54,623 nt of DNA from JAAUTS01 sp038250235 (lineage in GTDB: Bacteria > Verrucomicrobiota > Verrucomicrobiia > Methylacidiphilales > JAAUTS01). Shown one piece after another: positions 7,004 through 16,370 of the stretch. The position numbers and the translations under genes were made by a program. The DNA is taken from NCBI GenBank assembly GCA_038250235.1, contig JBBSCO010000015.1:1-54623 (forward strand), read 5' to 3'. A model generated the notes under the pieces. It was not told the DNA's origin and did not search any database. It was given only the letters and a program-made list of their open reading frames with translations. How positions within the stretch are numbered: position 1 is the stretch's first letter; the number at the start of each line of letters is the position of its first letter.

Positions 7004-7615
7004 TCAAAGACCCGTCAGCTCGTAGCTCTGCAGGGCCAGTCTCAGATCAACATCCGGGCGTAGGTGGATGGTTTGCCAGCCGAGTAGCGAGGCCCCCACT
7101 ACATTCTCTTCGCGGTCATCGATGAAGAGGCTTTCGTATTTATCAGCCTTCATCTCGGCCAGGGCGTGTTCGTAAATGGCCGCAGCCGGCTTCATGAGTC
7201 CGACTTCATGGGAATAGATGCGTTTGCGGAAAACGGGAAAAAAATCGTAGGCGTTTTCCAGAAAGCGGATGTGGGAGTCGGAGGTATTGGAGATGATGGC
7301 CAGGGGATAGAATTCAGCCAGGATGCGGGCACATTGGATATGCTCCTGCATGGGGGTAAAGACGTCACACCAGATATTTTCCAGCTCCTCAATGTTTCCC
7401 TGGAATTGAAAATGTTTTTTCATTTCGGTGAAAAAATCAACGGTATTGATGCGTCCGTGTTCATAGTCATCAATCAGAGGGTAATCCGAATAAACCCTGT
7501 TTTCCAGGTGACTGAGATCAAGTGGGGATTGGGCGGCGACACGGTGCAGGGCGATGTTGAAATCGTAGTCCACGAGGACTTTTCCCAGGTCAAAAAAAAT
7601 GGTCGAAATTTTCAT
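7004..7615 (-). CDS. HAD-IA family hydrolase
   Basis: A cytoplasmic haloacid-dehalogenase-type phosphatase of 203 residues, similar in plan to the YihX/HAD-IA-v3 group that dephosphorylates sugar phosphates. All four HAD motifs are visible: motif I FFDLGKVLVD with the nucleophile Asp, motif II IISNTSD, motif III GLMKPAAAIYEH with its Lys, and motif IV LFIDDREENV. The helical cap sits between motifs I and II. In motif I the general-acid Asp two residues after the nucleophile is replaced by Gly (DLGKVLVD), which is common in this subgroup and leaves mechanism details open. The gene is monocistronic with a possible short leader. Substrate unknown. Confidence 0.85.
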   Translation of the reverse strand: MKISTIFFDLGKVLVDYDFNIALHRVAAQSPLDLSHLENRVYSDYPLIDDYEHGRINTVDFFTEMKKHFQFQGNIEELENIWCDVFTPMQEHIQCARILAEFYPLAIISNTSDSHIRFLENAYDFFPVFRKRIYSHEVGLMKPAAAIYEHALAEMKADKYESLFIDDREENVVGASLLGWQTIHLRPDVDLRLALQSYELTGL

Positions 7616-7745
7616 GGGGGTGATCAGACTTTTTATAAAATAAGCACTTCAAGTCCGGACTCAATCCGTATTTTGGCCGTCCGGGACGTTTTCGTGCTGG
7701 AAACCTTGACTGGCCACGCCCCGGTTTACCGATAGGTTGGGTTCA

Positions 7746-7892
7746 ATGAAAAACATCGGACTTCTCCTGACCGGAATCTGGCTCATTGCCACTGGTATTA
7801 TCCCCCTCATCAATCTCAGCTTTCAGGGCCTGCCTCTGATCATGGCTGGACTGGCCATAGCCGCTGGTATTTTTCTGATTCTTCGTCGCTGA
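7746..7892 (+). CDS. small inner-membrane protein, 48 residues
   Basis: A short gene with ATG at 7746 and TGA at 7890. The product is two hydrophobic helices with little else: MKNIGLLLTGIWLIATGI, a turn containing LINLSFQGLP, then a second helix, ending ILRR. I recall this compact pattern (KNIGLLL, IWLI, NLSF, RR end) from small hypothetical membrane proteins in many bacteria; no function is established. The two basic residues at the end suggest both termini face the cytoplasm. It faces recR convergently with a 31-bp gap. Its initiator is not preceded by a strong Shine-Dalgarno. Confidence 0.7.
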   Translation: MKNIGLLLTGIWLIATGIIPLINLSFQGLPLIMAGLAIAAGIFLILRR

Positions 7893-7923
7893 AACTTTGC
7901 CCGTTAACAGGCCCTGATTTCCA

Positions 7924-8523
7924 TCAGATCTCTTTTCTGCCCTGCAGGGCATGAACGAGGGTCTGGGGGTCGGCGTATTCGAGGGAGCCGCCGACGGACA
8001 GGCCGGTGGCCAGTCGGGTGACACGAAGGGACGCTGTCTTGAGTTCTCCGGAGAGGTAAAGGGAGGTGGTCTCGCCTTTCACGTCGTGGCCCAGGGCCAG
8101 AACGATCTCCGAGACCTCCGATCCCGCGCAACGCTTGAGCAGGGAAGTGATGTTCAACTGTTCCGGGCCGATGCCGTCCAGGGGTGAGAGAGTGCCGCCC
8201 AACACATGATAGAGTCCATGATAGGTGCCGCTGCGCTCCAGGGAAATGACATCAGCAGGACGTTCCACCACACAGATTGTCCGGTGATCCCGTTTTTTGT
8301 CAGAGCAGATTTCGCAAAGATCTATTTCGCAGTAAAATCCGCAAACCGGACAGGATTTGATTCTGGCACGGGCTTCGCGGATGGAATCGGCGATGGACAA
8401 GGCGTAAGATTCTTCCTGCTGCAGGATGTGCAGGGCCAGCCGCTCCGCGCTACGCGGGCCGATGGTGGGAAGCTGGCGGAGGGCCGCGATGAGTTTCCGG
8501 ACGGCTGGTGGGTAATCCAACAT
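7924..8523 (-). CDS. recR: recombination mediator RecR
   Basis: RecR, which with RecO/RecF loads RecA on gapped DNA in recombinational repair. At 199 residues it is full length. Visible domains in order are the N-terminal helix-hairpin-helix (LRQLPTIGPRSAERLALHIL), the four-Cys zinc finger (CPVCGFYCEIDLCEIC), then the Toprim domain with ICVVERPADV and the Walker-B-like region, and the C-terminal GGSLEYADPQTL strand that holds the last Toprim contacts. It sits downstream of ybaB and dnaX on the same strand, the classical dnaX-ybaB-recR order, although 156 bp separate it from ybaB. Confidence 0.97.
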   Translation of the reverse strand: MLDYPPAVRKLIAALRQLPTIGPRSAERLALHILQQEESYALSIADSIREARARIKSCPVCGFYCEIDLCEICSDKKRDHRTICVVERPADVISLERSGTYHGLYHVLGGTLSPLDGIGPEQLNITSLLKRCAGSEVSEIVLALGHDVKGETTSLYLSGELKTASLRVTRLATGLSVGGSLEYADPQTLVHALQGRKEI

Positions 8524-8588
8524 AGATGGAGACTTGTAGAAGAGGGTTATATACGCAAAAGAAGGTTTCCGGAAGGATGCCGTAAACA

Positions 8589-8605
8589 GCAGGTGGGACG
8601 CCTGC
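8589..8605. repeat. short palindrome gcagg/cctgc between recR and ybaB
   Basis: gcaggtgggacgcctgc contains an inverted pair gcagg/cctgc and is followed by gctcctg. I associate the phrase with dispersed intergenic repeats of other genomes, but only one copy is present here. The rest of 8524-8679 shows nothing more than an A/T-rich run near 8655. Confidence 0.3.
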
Positions 8606-8679
8606 GCTCCTGAAGCACTAAAACGTCATTCAACTGTGTAAATCTCAATAACAATAAAAAAGCGGCCAGACCCCTTTTT

Positions 8680-8988
8680 TTAGCCCAGTCCGGGGATGCC
8701 AAGGCCTGCTGTGAGCTTGCCCATTTCTTTGGCGGCTTCCTCCTTGGCTTTACTGCCGGCTTCCCGAACGGCCGTGACGATCAGATCCTGCAGCATTTCC
8801 GCATCGCCTTCTTTGAGCAGGTCGGGGGAGAGGTGGAGGGATTTAAGTTCGCCATCACCGCCGACTGTGGCTTTGACGGCTCCGGCAGCGGCGGTGGCCA
8901 CGTAGCTGCGCAGGGCCAGGTCTTCCTGGATGCGTTGCATGTCCCCCTGCATTTTCTGGGCTTGTTTCATCATTTTGGCGATATTCAT
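8680..8988 (-). CDS. ybaB: YbaB/EbfC nucleoid-associated protein
   Basis: A small dimeric DNA-binding protein of the YbaB/EbfC family, which coats the nucleoid and influences transcription. At 102 residues it has the usual length and organisation: a long N-terminal amphipathic helix (MNIAKMMKQAQKMQGDMQRI), a central beta sheet with GAVKATVGGDGELKSLHL and LSPDLL, and a C-terminal helix with EAGSKAKEEAAKEMGKL. It lies between dnaX and recR on the same strand, an arrangement conserved across many bacteria, so the identification rests on both sequence and context. The start is the only ATG that gives the full helix. A gap of 45 bp separates it from dnaX. Confidence 0.96.
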   Translation of the reverse strand: MNIAKMMKQAQKMQGDMQRIQEDLALRSYVATAAAGAVKATVGGDGELKSLHLSPDLLKEGDAEMLQDLIVTAVREAGSKAKEEAAKEMGKLTAGLGIPGLG

Positions 8989-9033
8989 AAATGGTAGTGG
9001 GGTTGGAATTTAGTAGTTAGGAGTTGAGGGAGG

Positions 9034-10797
<1,764 letters not shown>

Positions 10798-10921
10798 AAG
10801 TTTGAAAATAGGTGTCCGGGGGGAAAAGAAAACGATTATTTTCAAATTTGCGGGGAGGCGGCGGGAACAGGTTGAAAAAGCTTTTCTGGAAGCGGGGTGC
10901 GATTCTGACTTAATGTGAACT

Positions 10922-11668
10922 GTGACCAGAGCCATCCAGACAGCGGCCTTTTTTTTCTTTGTGTCAATGGGCTCTGTCCTGAAGGCGCAGGAACCTCTTA
11001 CCTGGAAGAGCGGGGAGAAATTGACCTACGAAATCCACTGGGGGATTCTGGTGGCGGCTGAAGCCACCTTCAGTGGTGAAAAGATAAAGGAGGGCTTCAG
11101 CTTTAGGCTTGATTTGAAATCGAGGGGGATGGTTGAAACAACCTTTCCTATCCGCAGCGTTTTTTCTTCCCGCACCGATGCCAAAATAATGCGTTCCCTG
11201 GCTTTTTCCGAGGATAGGAAGGAAGGTGAAGACAGGGAAAAGAACACGATTTCGCGGGATTACCGTAAAAAAGAGGCGACCTATGAGGATCTTTTAAAGG
11301 GCGAGTCGCGGGTATTGCCTCTCGGGGATGATTCTGTGCAGGACATGATTTCGATGCTTTTTTGTATCCGCAGGCACCCATGGGAAAAGGAGCCTGTCTG
11401 GAATTTTGTCCTGCAGGATCGTCTGAAAACGAAGTATGGGAAAGCCAGTTTCGTTCGGAAAGAGCGGATCCCCGATACGGCGGGTGTCCTACGTGAAACG
11501 TTTTTGATTGAGGCGCAGGAGCTGGACAAGGAGGGCAAGCCTAAGAACAACGGCTGGCTTAAAATTTGGATGACTGCGGATGCGGATAAACTGCCCTTGG
11601 CTGCGAGGATCAAATTTAAATACGGAAGTTTCAGCATCCGGCTCAAAGAGACTGTGCAGGGTCACTGA
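10922..11668 (+). CDS. DUF3108 family exported protein
   Basis: A 248-residue exported protein of the DUF3108 family. The N-terminus is a signal peptide (ATRAIQ-like basic start, AAFFFFVSMGSVLKAQ). The mature part is a beta-rich barrel-like fold beginning WKSGEKLTYEIHWGILVAAEA, the family hallmark, with the SxxRMVETTFPIRS-type central strand and a terminal KFKYGSFSIRLKE strand. Its biochemical role is not established; many members lie near envelope genes. The start GTG is chosen because it gives a complete signal peptide. It diverges from dnaX with a 124-bp gap. No Shine-Dalgarno is visible. Confidence 0.8.
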   Translation: MTRAIQTAAFFFFVSMGSVLKAQEPLTWKSGEKLTYEIHWGILVAAEATFSGEKIKEGFSFRLDLKSRGMVETTFPIRSVFSSRTDAKIMRSLAFSEDRKEGEDREKNTISRDYRKKEATYEDLLKGESRVLPLGDDSVQDMISMLFCIRRHPWEKEPVWNFVLQDRLKTKYGKASFVRKERIPDTAGVLRETFLIEAQELDKEGKPKNNGWLKIWMTADADKLPLAARIKFKYGSFSIRLKETVQGH

Positions 11669-11680
11669 ACCCCTGCCGGA

Positions 11681-11926
11681 TCACAGGATGAATCGGTTAG
11701 GATTCATCAGAAAGTTGCGGCCCTCTAAAACCTGATCCAAGACAGACGGCAGAAGGGCTGCGGCATGAGCCAAGGCCAATCGGGAATTATCCTGTGAATC
11801 GGTGTCGGTGCCGTGGGACCAGTCGGGGAACTTAAGATCCAAAGCCAGTGAAGGAGGCACTTCACGGATCCTTGCGGAAGAATTGGTGGATTGCGGTGCG
11901 TGTTTCTTCGTTTCCATACTTTTCAA
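11681..11926 (-). CDS. small hypothetical protein, possible partner of nucleotidyltransferase
   Basis: An 81-residue frame that overlaps the 3' end of the upstream nucleotidyltransferase gene by 65 bp. The C-terminal half (LALAHAAALLPSVLDQVLE, then NPNRFIL) looks like an amphipathic helix followed by a defined end, so it may be real, perhaps translated by coupling. A later start at 11917 (METKK) is equally possible. The overlap is longer than usual, and chance reading of the opposite frame of a coding region cannot be excluded. I assign no function. Confidence 0.4.
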   Translation of the reverse strand: MKSMETKKHAPQSTNSSARIREVPPSLALDLKFPDWSHGTDTDSQDNSRLALAHAAALLPSVLDQVLEGRNFLMNPNRFIL

Positions 11927-12422
11927 GGATAAGCTGGAATTCTTCCGATTGCACGTCGATTCCTCTTGTCCGGATCAGGCCGAAAATATCTGGAAGATCT
12001 TTTCCTTCAAGAGCCCTGGCTGCTTGACGCAGCGCATGGAGCTTCATGGCGATGAGATGCAGTGGGGAGGGAACCGGCAAATCGATGTTGCCGAAGCTTC
12101 TCATTTCGCTGGATTTTTCAAGTTTTGAGTAGGTATCGGTGTTGAGCATCATGAGATCCACCGGAAAAAAAAAGTCGCCCTCTTTTGCTTTGAAGCGGAG
12201 AAAGGATTCTGTCTCGAAATATATTCGATAACCGATGGCTTCCAATTCGGATTGCCAGGTGTTTCTTTCAGTTTCGGGGATGGCAACATCGATATCGAAT
12301 GTGGTGCGTTGATAGCCGTGGGCATTGACCGCGTTCCCACCCACAATCAGGAAGGAAAGTTTTTGCTGCTCAGCGATAAGCCGCAGGCGGTTGAAAATTG
12401 TTTCCTGAGGAAGTGGGTTCAT
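11862..12422 (-). CDS. nucleotidyltransferase-fold protein
   Basis: A 186-residue protein with a nucleotidyltransferase fold of the kind seen in AbiEii-type and MNT-type toxins. The core is FLIVGGNAVNAHGYQRTTFDIDVAI, split here as the GGNAVNAHGY helix and the TFDIDVAI strand. The latter provides the two metal-binding Asp residues of the hG-x(9-13)-DhDhhh signature, although the glycine loop has an Asn instead of the usual Ser. A third acidic position is in FFFPVDLMML. The C-terminal half is helical. It could be part of a type IV-like defence or addiction pair with the short overlapping frame downstream, but that is inference. The gap to the upstream M20 gene is 22 bp. Confidence 0.7.
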   Translation of the reverse strand: MNPLPQETIFNRLRLIAEQQKLSFLIVGGNAVNAHGYQRTTFDIDVAIPETERNTWQSELEAIGYRIYFETESFLRFKAKEGDFFFPVDLMMLNTDTYSKLEKSSEMRSFGNIDLPVPSPLHLIAMKLHALRQAARALEGKDLPDIFGLIRTRGIDVQSEEFQLILEKYGNEETRTAIHQFFRKDP

Positions 12423-12444
12423 TTCAAGGGTAAGGGGTTGGCTG

Positions 12445-13782
12445 TTATGAGGCCAGTTCCCTGAGTAGTTCCTGATTCAGGCGTATGCCGGCCTCGAAAT
12501 TTTCGAGTGGAAAATTTTCGTTCGGGGAATGGGCGCAGCAGTCCGGTAGGGCCAGTCCCAGAAGCAGGGTATCCACTCCCAGGATTTCTTTGAAGGAAGC
12601 GACGATGGGGATGCTTCCACCCTCGCGGATCATGGAGCAGGGCGCGCCTCCGAAGGCATTGCTTAGAGCTCGCTGGGCGGCGACACCGTAGGAGCTTTTC
12701 GGATCGACGAGGTAAGGTCGTCCACTGTGGCCCTGTTTGATTTCCATGGTGACGGAGGAGGGACAGTGTTTTTTGAGATGGTCGATCACCCGGTTCAGAA
12801 CAACCTGCGGTTCCTGATCCGGAACCAGGCGGAAGGTCAGCTTGGCCGAGGCTTTGGAAGGCAGAACAGTTTTGGTTCCGTCGCCCTGATAGCCTCCAGT
12901 CAGCCCGTTGAGTTCTGCGGTCGGGCGGGCCCAGGTCCGTTCAACCGCGGTATATCCTTTTTCTCCGACAAGCGAAGGCGAACCGGTCAGTTCCAGAAGC
13001 TGGGCGTCGGTGATGGGAAGTTTGCTCCAAGCCTCGCGCTCCCAGCCCTCCAGGTCGCGGACTTCATCATAAAAGCCCTCCACGGCGACACGAGCCGAGG
13101 CATCGTGCATTCCGGCAATCAGGCGGCAAAGTTCGGTGAGGGGATTGGCAACGGCTCCTCCATAAATCCCCGAGTGCAGATCTTTGCCAGGGCCTTTGAG
13201 CGTGATTTCCAGAGCGGCGATACCACGTAATCCGTAAGTGAAGGTTGGAACTCCGGAAGCCAACATTCCGGTATCGGAAATGACCACGATGTCGCAGGAG
13301 AGTTCTTTTTTGTGGGCTTCAATGAAAGGCCCCAGGTTAGGGCTGCCTATTTCCTCCTCACCTTCGATGAGAAAGATAAGATTGACCGGTAGTTCCTGTC
13401 CTGACTTCAGGGTTTCCTGGACGCCGAGGATGTGGGCGAGGAATTGGCCTTTGTTATCGGTCGCACCGCGAGCAAAGACGACTTTGTTATTTAGGTGCGG
13501 CTCAAAAGGAGGATGTGTCCAGAGATTCAGCGGATCGACGGGTTGGACATCGTAGTGTCCGTAAATCATGACGGTTTTTTTCGCCGGGTCGTGTTTGGTG
13601 CGTGCCAGAACGATGGGGTGTCCGGGTGTCTTGTGAGTGTTGCACTCCAATCCCATACTGACAAACTTGAGCGTGATCCACTCGGCACAGAGTTTCATCT
13701 GCGGTTTGAAGGATGGGTCGGTGGAGACACTGGCAAAACGGAGCAGGGCCAGAAGATCGTTGAGGTGACGTTGTTCAATCAT
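12445..13782 (-). CDS. M20 family dipeptidase
   Basis: A dizinc peptidase of the M20 (ArgE/DapE/CNDP-like) family that hydrolyses dipeptides in the cytoplasm. Catalytic and metal ligands are visible in order: MIYGHYDVQPVDP with His and catalytic Asp, RGATDNKGQF with the bridging Asp, IEGEEEIGSPN with the Glu pair, VISDTGM with the next Asp, and the final His in CCAHSPNENF. A dimerisation domain with GPGKDLHSGIYGGAVANP occupies residues about 190-330. Length, 445 residues, is normal. It is probably co-transcribed with the nucleotidyltransferase downstream, though functions do not obviously connect. Confidence 0.92.
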   Translation of the reverse strand: MIEQRHLNDLLALLRFASVSTDPSFKPQMKLCAEWITLKFVSMGLECNTHKTPGHPIVLARTKHDPAKKTVMIYGHYDVQPVDPLNLWTHPPFEPHLNNKVVFARGATDNKGQFLAHILGVQETLKSGQELPVNLIFLIEGEEEIGSPNLGPFIEAHKKELSCDIVVISDTGMLASGVPTFTYGLRGIAALEITLKGPGKDLHSGIYGGAVANPLTELCRLIAGMHDASARVAVEGFYDEVRDLEGWEREAWSKLPITDAQLLELTGSPSLVGEKGYTAVERTWARPTAELNGLTGGYQGDGTKTVLPSKASAKLTFRLVPDQEPQVVLNRVIDHLKKHCPSSVTMEIKQGHSGRPYLVDPKSSYGVAAQRALSNAFGGAPCSMIREGGSIPIVASFKEILGVDTLLLGLALPDCCAHSPNENFPLENFEAGIRLNQELLRELAS

Positions 13783-13883
13783 AGGAATAATTCGGTCAAA
13801 GTCGTTTGCTTTTGTGGAAATCGGAATAATACTTATCTCCTGAACCTACTAGAAAAATCATCCACCTCAAACCACAAATTGCC

Positions 13884-15032
13884 ATGAACATTATTCCAAC
13901 CCAGTTTCCCGCTTTTAATCTGAAGAAACTCCTGACAACGGTCTTCCAGCCGGATGGGGGCGAGCGGGTCGCGATCCTGATTGATTTAAAAAATCCACGC
14001 GATGTCAAAGATTTCGCCTTTTTAAAAGATCCGGCTCTGACCATCCAGCGTTATGCCCACGATGTTTTTTGGCTGGGATTGAAGAATGAGACTCTCGCGG
14101 CCTTGAATCTCAAGGGCGGAGATTTTTATGCCTACGAAATCACGGGCGGCAGCAATCTGGATCTTCCAGACGAGGCATGGTCCCCGGAAGGAAAGCAGTT
14201 CAGCCTGGAAAAAGACATTTATACCAATTACGACATCATCCTTTGCATCAGCACCTATTCCGCCACGGCTCCGTTGACGGCTTTTGCCAAAAAATACGGG
14301 TTCCGCGGTGCCACCCTGCACGGGGTGAACGAAGTCATCCTGAACAGTGGTCTTTGCGTGGATTACAACGAGGTCAGCATTGAAGCTGAGAAGCTCAGAA
14401 TTGGTATGACCAAAGCGGATGAGGTGGAAATTGACTTTGTCGTGCAGGGCACGAAATACACACTCAAGCTGGAACTGGGCGGGCAGGAAGCCCAGAAAAG
14501 TCACGGACTGTGTCGTGGAAAAAAGCCGGATGTGGCCAACCTCCCGGCTGGAGAAATTTATTACGTCCCCACCGGAGCGGAGGGTGAGTTTCCGATGAAA
14601 TACGAAGATGGAACCATCGGGCTGATGAAAGTCCAAGGCGGTCGCATCGTGAATGTTTCCAGGATTTCGGGCAACCTTCAAACCATCAGCGACCACCAGA
14701 ACAAAATCATCGCCGATCCGGTGACGGGAGAAATCGGGGAACTGGGCTTTGGCACCCAGCTTCTGCCCTGGTCCGGACGCGACATTCAGGACGAAAAAGT
14801 CCGGGGCACCGTGCATGTGGCAACCGGACGGAGCGACCATCTGGGTGGACACCTGACACCTGACAAGTTTCTTGAGGCAAAGAATGCCACGCATGATGAC
14901 ATTCTCTTCGCGCCACTTAAGACGCCCGAGATCGGGTTGCCGGAAGTCCGGATGTTTCGTCATGGGGTGACCAACGTTTTGATCCGCAATTATGAGCCGG
15001 CGGATTACATGAACGAGCTGCTGGCGAAGTGA
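13884..15032 (+). CDS. M29-type aminopeptidase
   Basis: A putative leucyl aminopeptidase of the M29 (AmpS/PepS/aminopeptidase T) family, 382 residues and without a signal peptide. Recognisable blocks are LPAGEIYYVPTGAEGEFPM, which supplies the first metal-binding Glu, GEIGELGFGTQ with the second, and the HVATGRSDHLGGH segment that carries the His ligands, followed by a terminal domain ending in a regular strand. Such enzymes release N-terminal residues with broad specificity. It diverges from the M20 dipeptidase with 100 bp between starts, giving two peptide-degrading genes back to back. No Shine-Dalgarno is seen at the ATG. Confidence 0.8.
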   Translation: MNIIPTQFPAFNLKKLLTTVFQPDGGERVAILIDLKNPRDVKDFAFLKDPALTIQRYAHDVFWLGLKNETLAALNLKGGDFYAYEITGGSNLDLPDEAWSPEGKQFSLEKDIYTNYDIILCISTYSATAPLTAFAKKYGFRGATLHGVNEVILNSGLCVDYNEVSIEAEKLRIGMTKADEVEIDFVVQGTKYTLKLELGGQEAQKSHGLCRGKKPDVANLPAGEIYYVPTGAEGEFPMKYEDGTIGLMKVQGGRIVNVSRISGNLQTISDHQNKIIADPVTGEIGELGFGTQLLPWSGRDIQDEKVRGTVHVATGRSDHLGGHLTPDKFLEAKNATHDDILFAPLKTPEIGLPEVRMFRHGVTNVLIRNYEPADYMNELLAK

Positions 15033-15065
15033 TCCTTTTTACAGGTAGAAGAACCCCCAAAGTTT

Positions 15066-15131
15066 GCCGCGAAAAAGCATATAAAGCGTAAAAAGTTTTA
15101 TTATTCTCTGCCTTCTGCGCCTTTTCGTGGC
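15066..15131. repeat. imperfect palindromic spacer (gccgcgaaaa ... ttttcgtggc)
   Basis: gccgcgaaaa at 15066-15075 pairs with ttttcgtggc at 15122-15131 at nine of ten positions; the interior is A/T-rich and contains ccttctgcgcc. It fills most of the gap between the M29 peptidase and the next gene. It looks like a dispersed intergenic palindrome, with one copy here. Confidence 0.35.
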
Positions 15132-15148
15132 CATATTCAGATCTTGTT

Positions 15149-15901
15149 ATGAACATCTACGAATCGGAGAAGATCCTGGGGGAATACCTTTTGTTCCATT
15201 ACGGGTCGGAGGAAGAAATCCTGCCCTATCCTGATGGTCCCCGCAGTGCTTTGGACTTTCCTGTGCGCTGCGCTGGTTGGATGCTGAAAAACAAGATCCT
15301 TCCGGACGGACGGGCTTTGGATCTGGGTTGTGCTGTGGGACGTTCCACCTTTGAACTGACACGGGGCTTCGGAGAAGTGGTCGGCATTGATTTTTCCGCT
15401 TCGTTTATCCGCGCCGCACAAACGTTGAAAGAAAAGGGAGCCTTGTCGTATCGGCGGGTGGACGAAGGGTCTTTGACTACGGAGCTGCAGGCGCTGCTTC
15501 CTTCCGGAGTGGTGCCCGGTCGTGCGACATTTCAAACGGGAGATGCCTGTGACCTTCCAGAAGGGCTTGGACTTTTTGACGCGGTCCTGATGGCGAATCT
15601 TTTGTGTCGGCTGCCTGAGCCGCGTGTTTGTCTGGAGCGGGCCAAAAGCCTGGTGAAAACGGGCGGTGTTCTTGTGCTTACGACGCCCTGCACCTGGATG
15701 GAAGAGTTTACTCCGCAGAACAAATGGCTGGGAGGCTACCTCAAGGACGGCAAGCCTGTAGCCACTTTGCAGGGAGTTCAGGAGGTTTTATCGGGGGCCT
15801 TCGATCTGGAGCAAGTCGGTGAAGAGCCTTTCCTTATCCGCGAACATGCCCGCAAGTTCCAGTGGACTGTGGCACAGACCTCCGTTTGGAAACGGATGTA
15901 G
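15149..15901 (+). CDS. putative 4-mercaptohistidine N1-methyltransferase
   Basis: A 250-residue SAM-dependent methyltransferase that matches my memory of the ovothiol-type family (C-terminal methyltransferase domain of OvoA; stand-alone forms exist). The N-terminus, YESEKILGEYLLFHYG followed by ALDFPVRCAGWM, is characteristic of that group. The Rossmann core has motif I ALDLGCAVGRSTFEL, motif II VVGIDFSASF, an acidic GDACDLPEG loop and motif IV FDAVLMANLLCRLPEP. It would methylate the N-pi or N1 position of 4-mercaptohistidine, completing ovothiol A. The sulfoxide synthase partner is not in this window, so the pathway is incomplete locally. The gene is followed by an SUI1-domain gene 42 bp downstream. 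Confidence 0.7.
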   Translation: MNIYESEKILGEYLLFHYGSEEEILPYPDGPRSALDFPVRCAGWMLKNKILPDGRALDLGCAVGRSTFELTRGFGEVVGIDFSASFIRAAQTLKEKGALSYRRVDEGSLTTELQALLPSGVVPGRATFQTGDACDLPEGLGLFDAVLMANLLCRLPEPRVCLERAKSLVKTGGVLVLTTPCTWMEEFTPQNKWLGGYLKDGKPVATLQGVQEVLSGAFDLEQVGEEPFLIREHARKFQWTVAQTSVWKRM

Positions 15902-15942
15902 TTTTAAGTTCTAAGTTTGAAGTTTTAAGTTTAAAAAAGGGA

Positions 15943-16338
15943 ATGGCGAAAAAGAATTCGGCGACGAAAGTGGACATATCCGCGCAGAGTTCCGCATTGG
16001 CGAATCCCTTTGCGACATTGAGTTCCGAGGGCTTGCCAGCAGGGCCCGAAGTGGTGGCTTCCAAGTCTGAATTAACATCTGTTTCATCCAAAAAAGGCCG
16101 GGTGGTTCTGCGCCGTGAAACGGCACAACGCGGCGGCAAAGTGGTGGTAGTGGCCGGGGATTTTGAAGGGCAGATCCCGGATGAGGAAATTGAAGAACTG
16201 GCCAGAGAACTCCGTAAAGCCTGTGGTTGTGGGGGAACCGTGCGGGAAAGGGAAATAGAGATCCAAGGGGATCAACCAGCGAAAATCTGCGCCTTCCTGC
16301 TAGAGGCGGGGTTCCGGGTTGCGGGTGTCAAAAGTTAG
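15943..16338 (+). CDS. SUI1/eIF1-like translation factor (YciH family)
   Basis: A 131-residue protein with an SUI1 domain in its C-terminal 85 residues. The domain is clear: VVLRRETAQRGGKVVVVAG, an EEIEELARELRKACGCGG helix-turn, and TVREREIEIQGDQ, which matches the conserved KxxCGxGGTVKxxxIEIQGD block. The first 45 residues are Ser/Ala-rich and probably disordered. By family knowledge bacterial YciH-type proteins bind the small ribosomal subunit and monitor start-codon selection. That is of interest because starts in this window lack Shine-Dalgarno sequences, but a link is speculation. The start ATG at 15943 is preferred to an upstream frame that overlaps the preceding gene. Confidence 0.85.
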   Translation: MAKKNSATKVDISAQSSALANPFATLSSEGLPAGPEVVASKSELTSVSSKKGRVVLRRETAQRGGKVVVVAGDFEGQIPDEEIEELARELRKACGCGGTVREREIEIQGDQPAKICAFLLEAGFRVAGVKS

Positions 16339-16370
16339 TTGTTCTTATTCCGAAACTGAAGCGGGCCTCT

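Noticed and set aside
14022..14963. 313-residue frame opposite to the M29 peptidase gene
   Set aside because: The plus strand encodes a clear peptidase; the opposite frame is a shadow without motifs.
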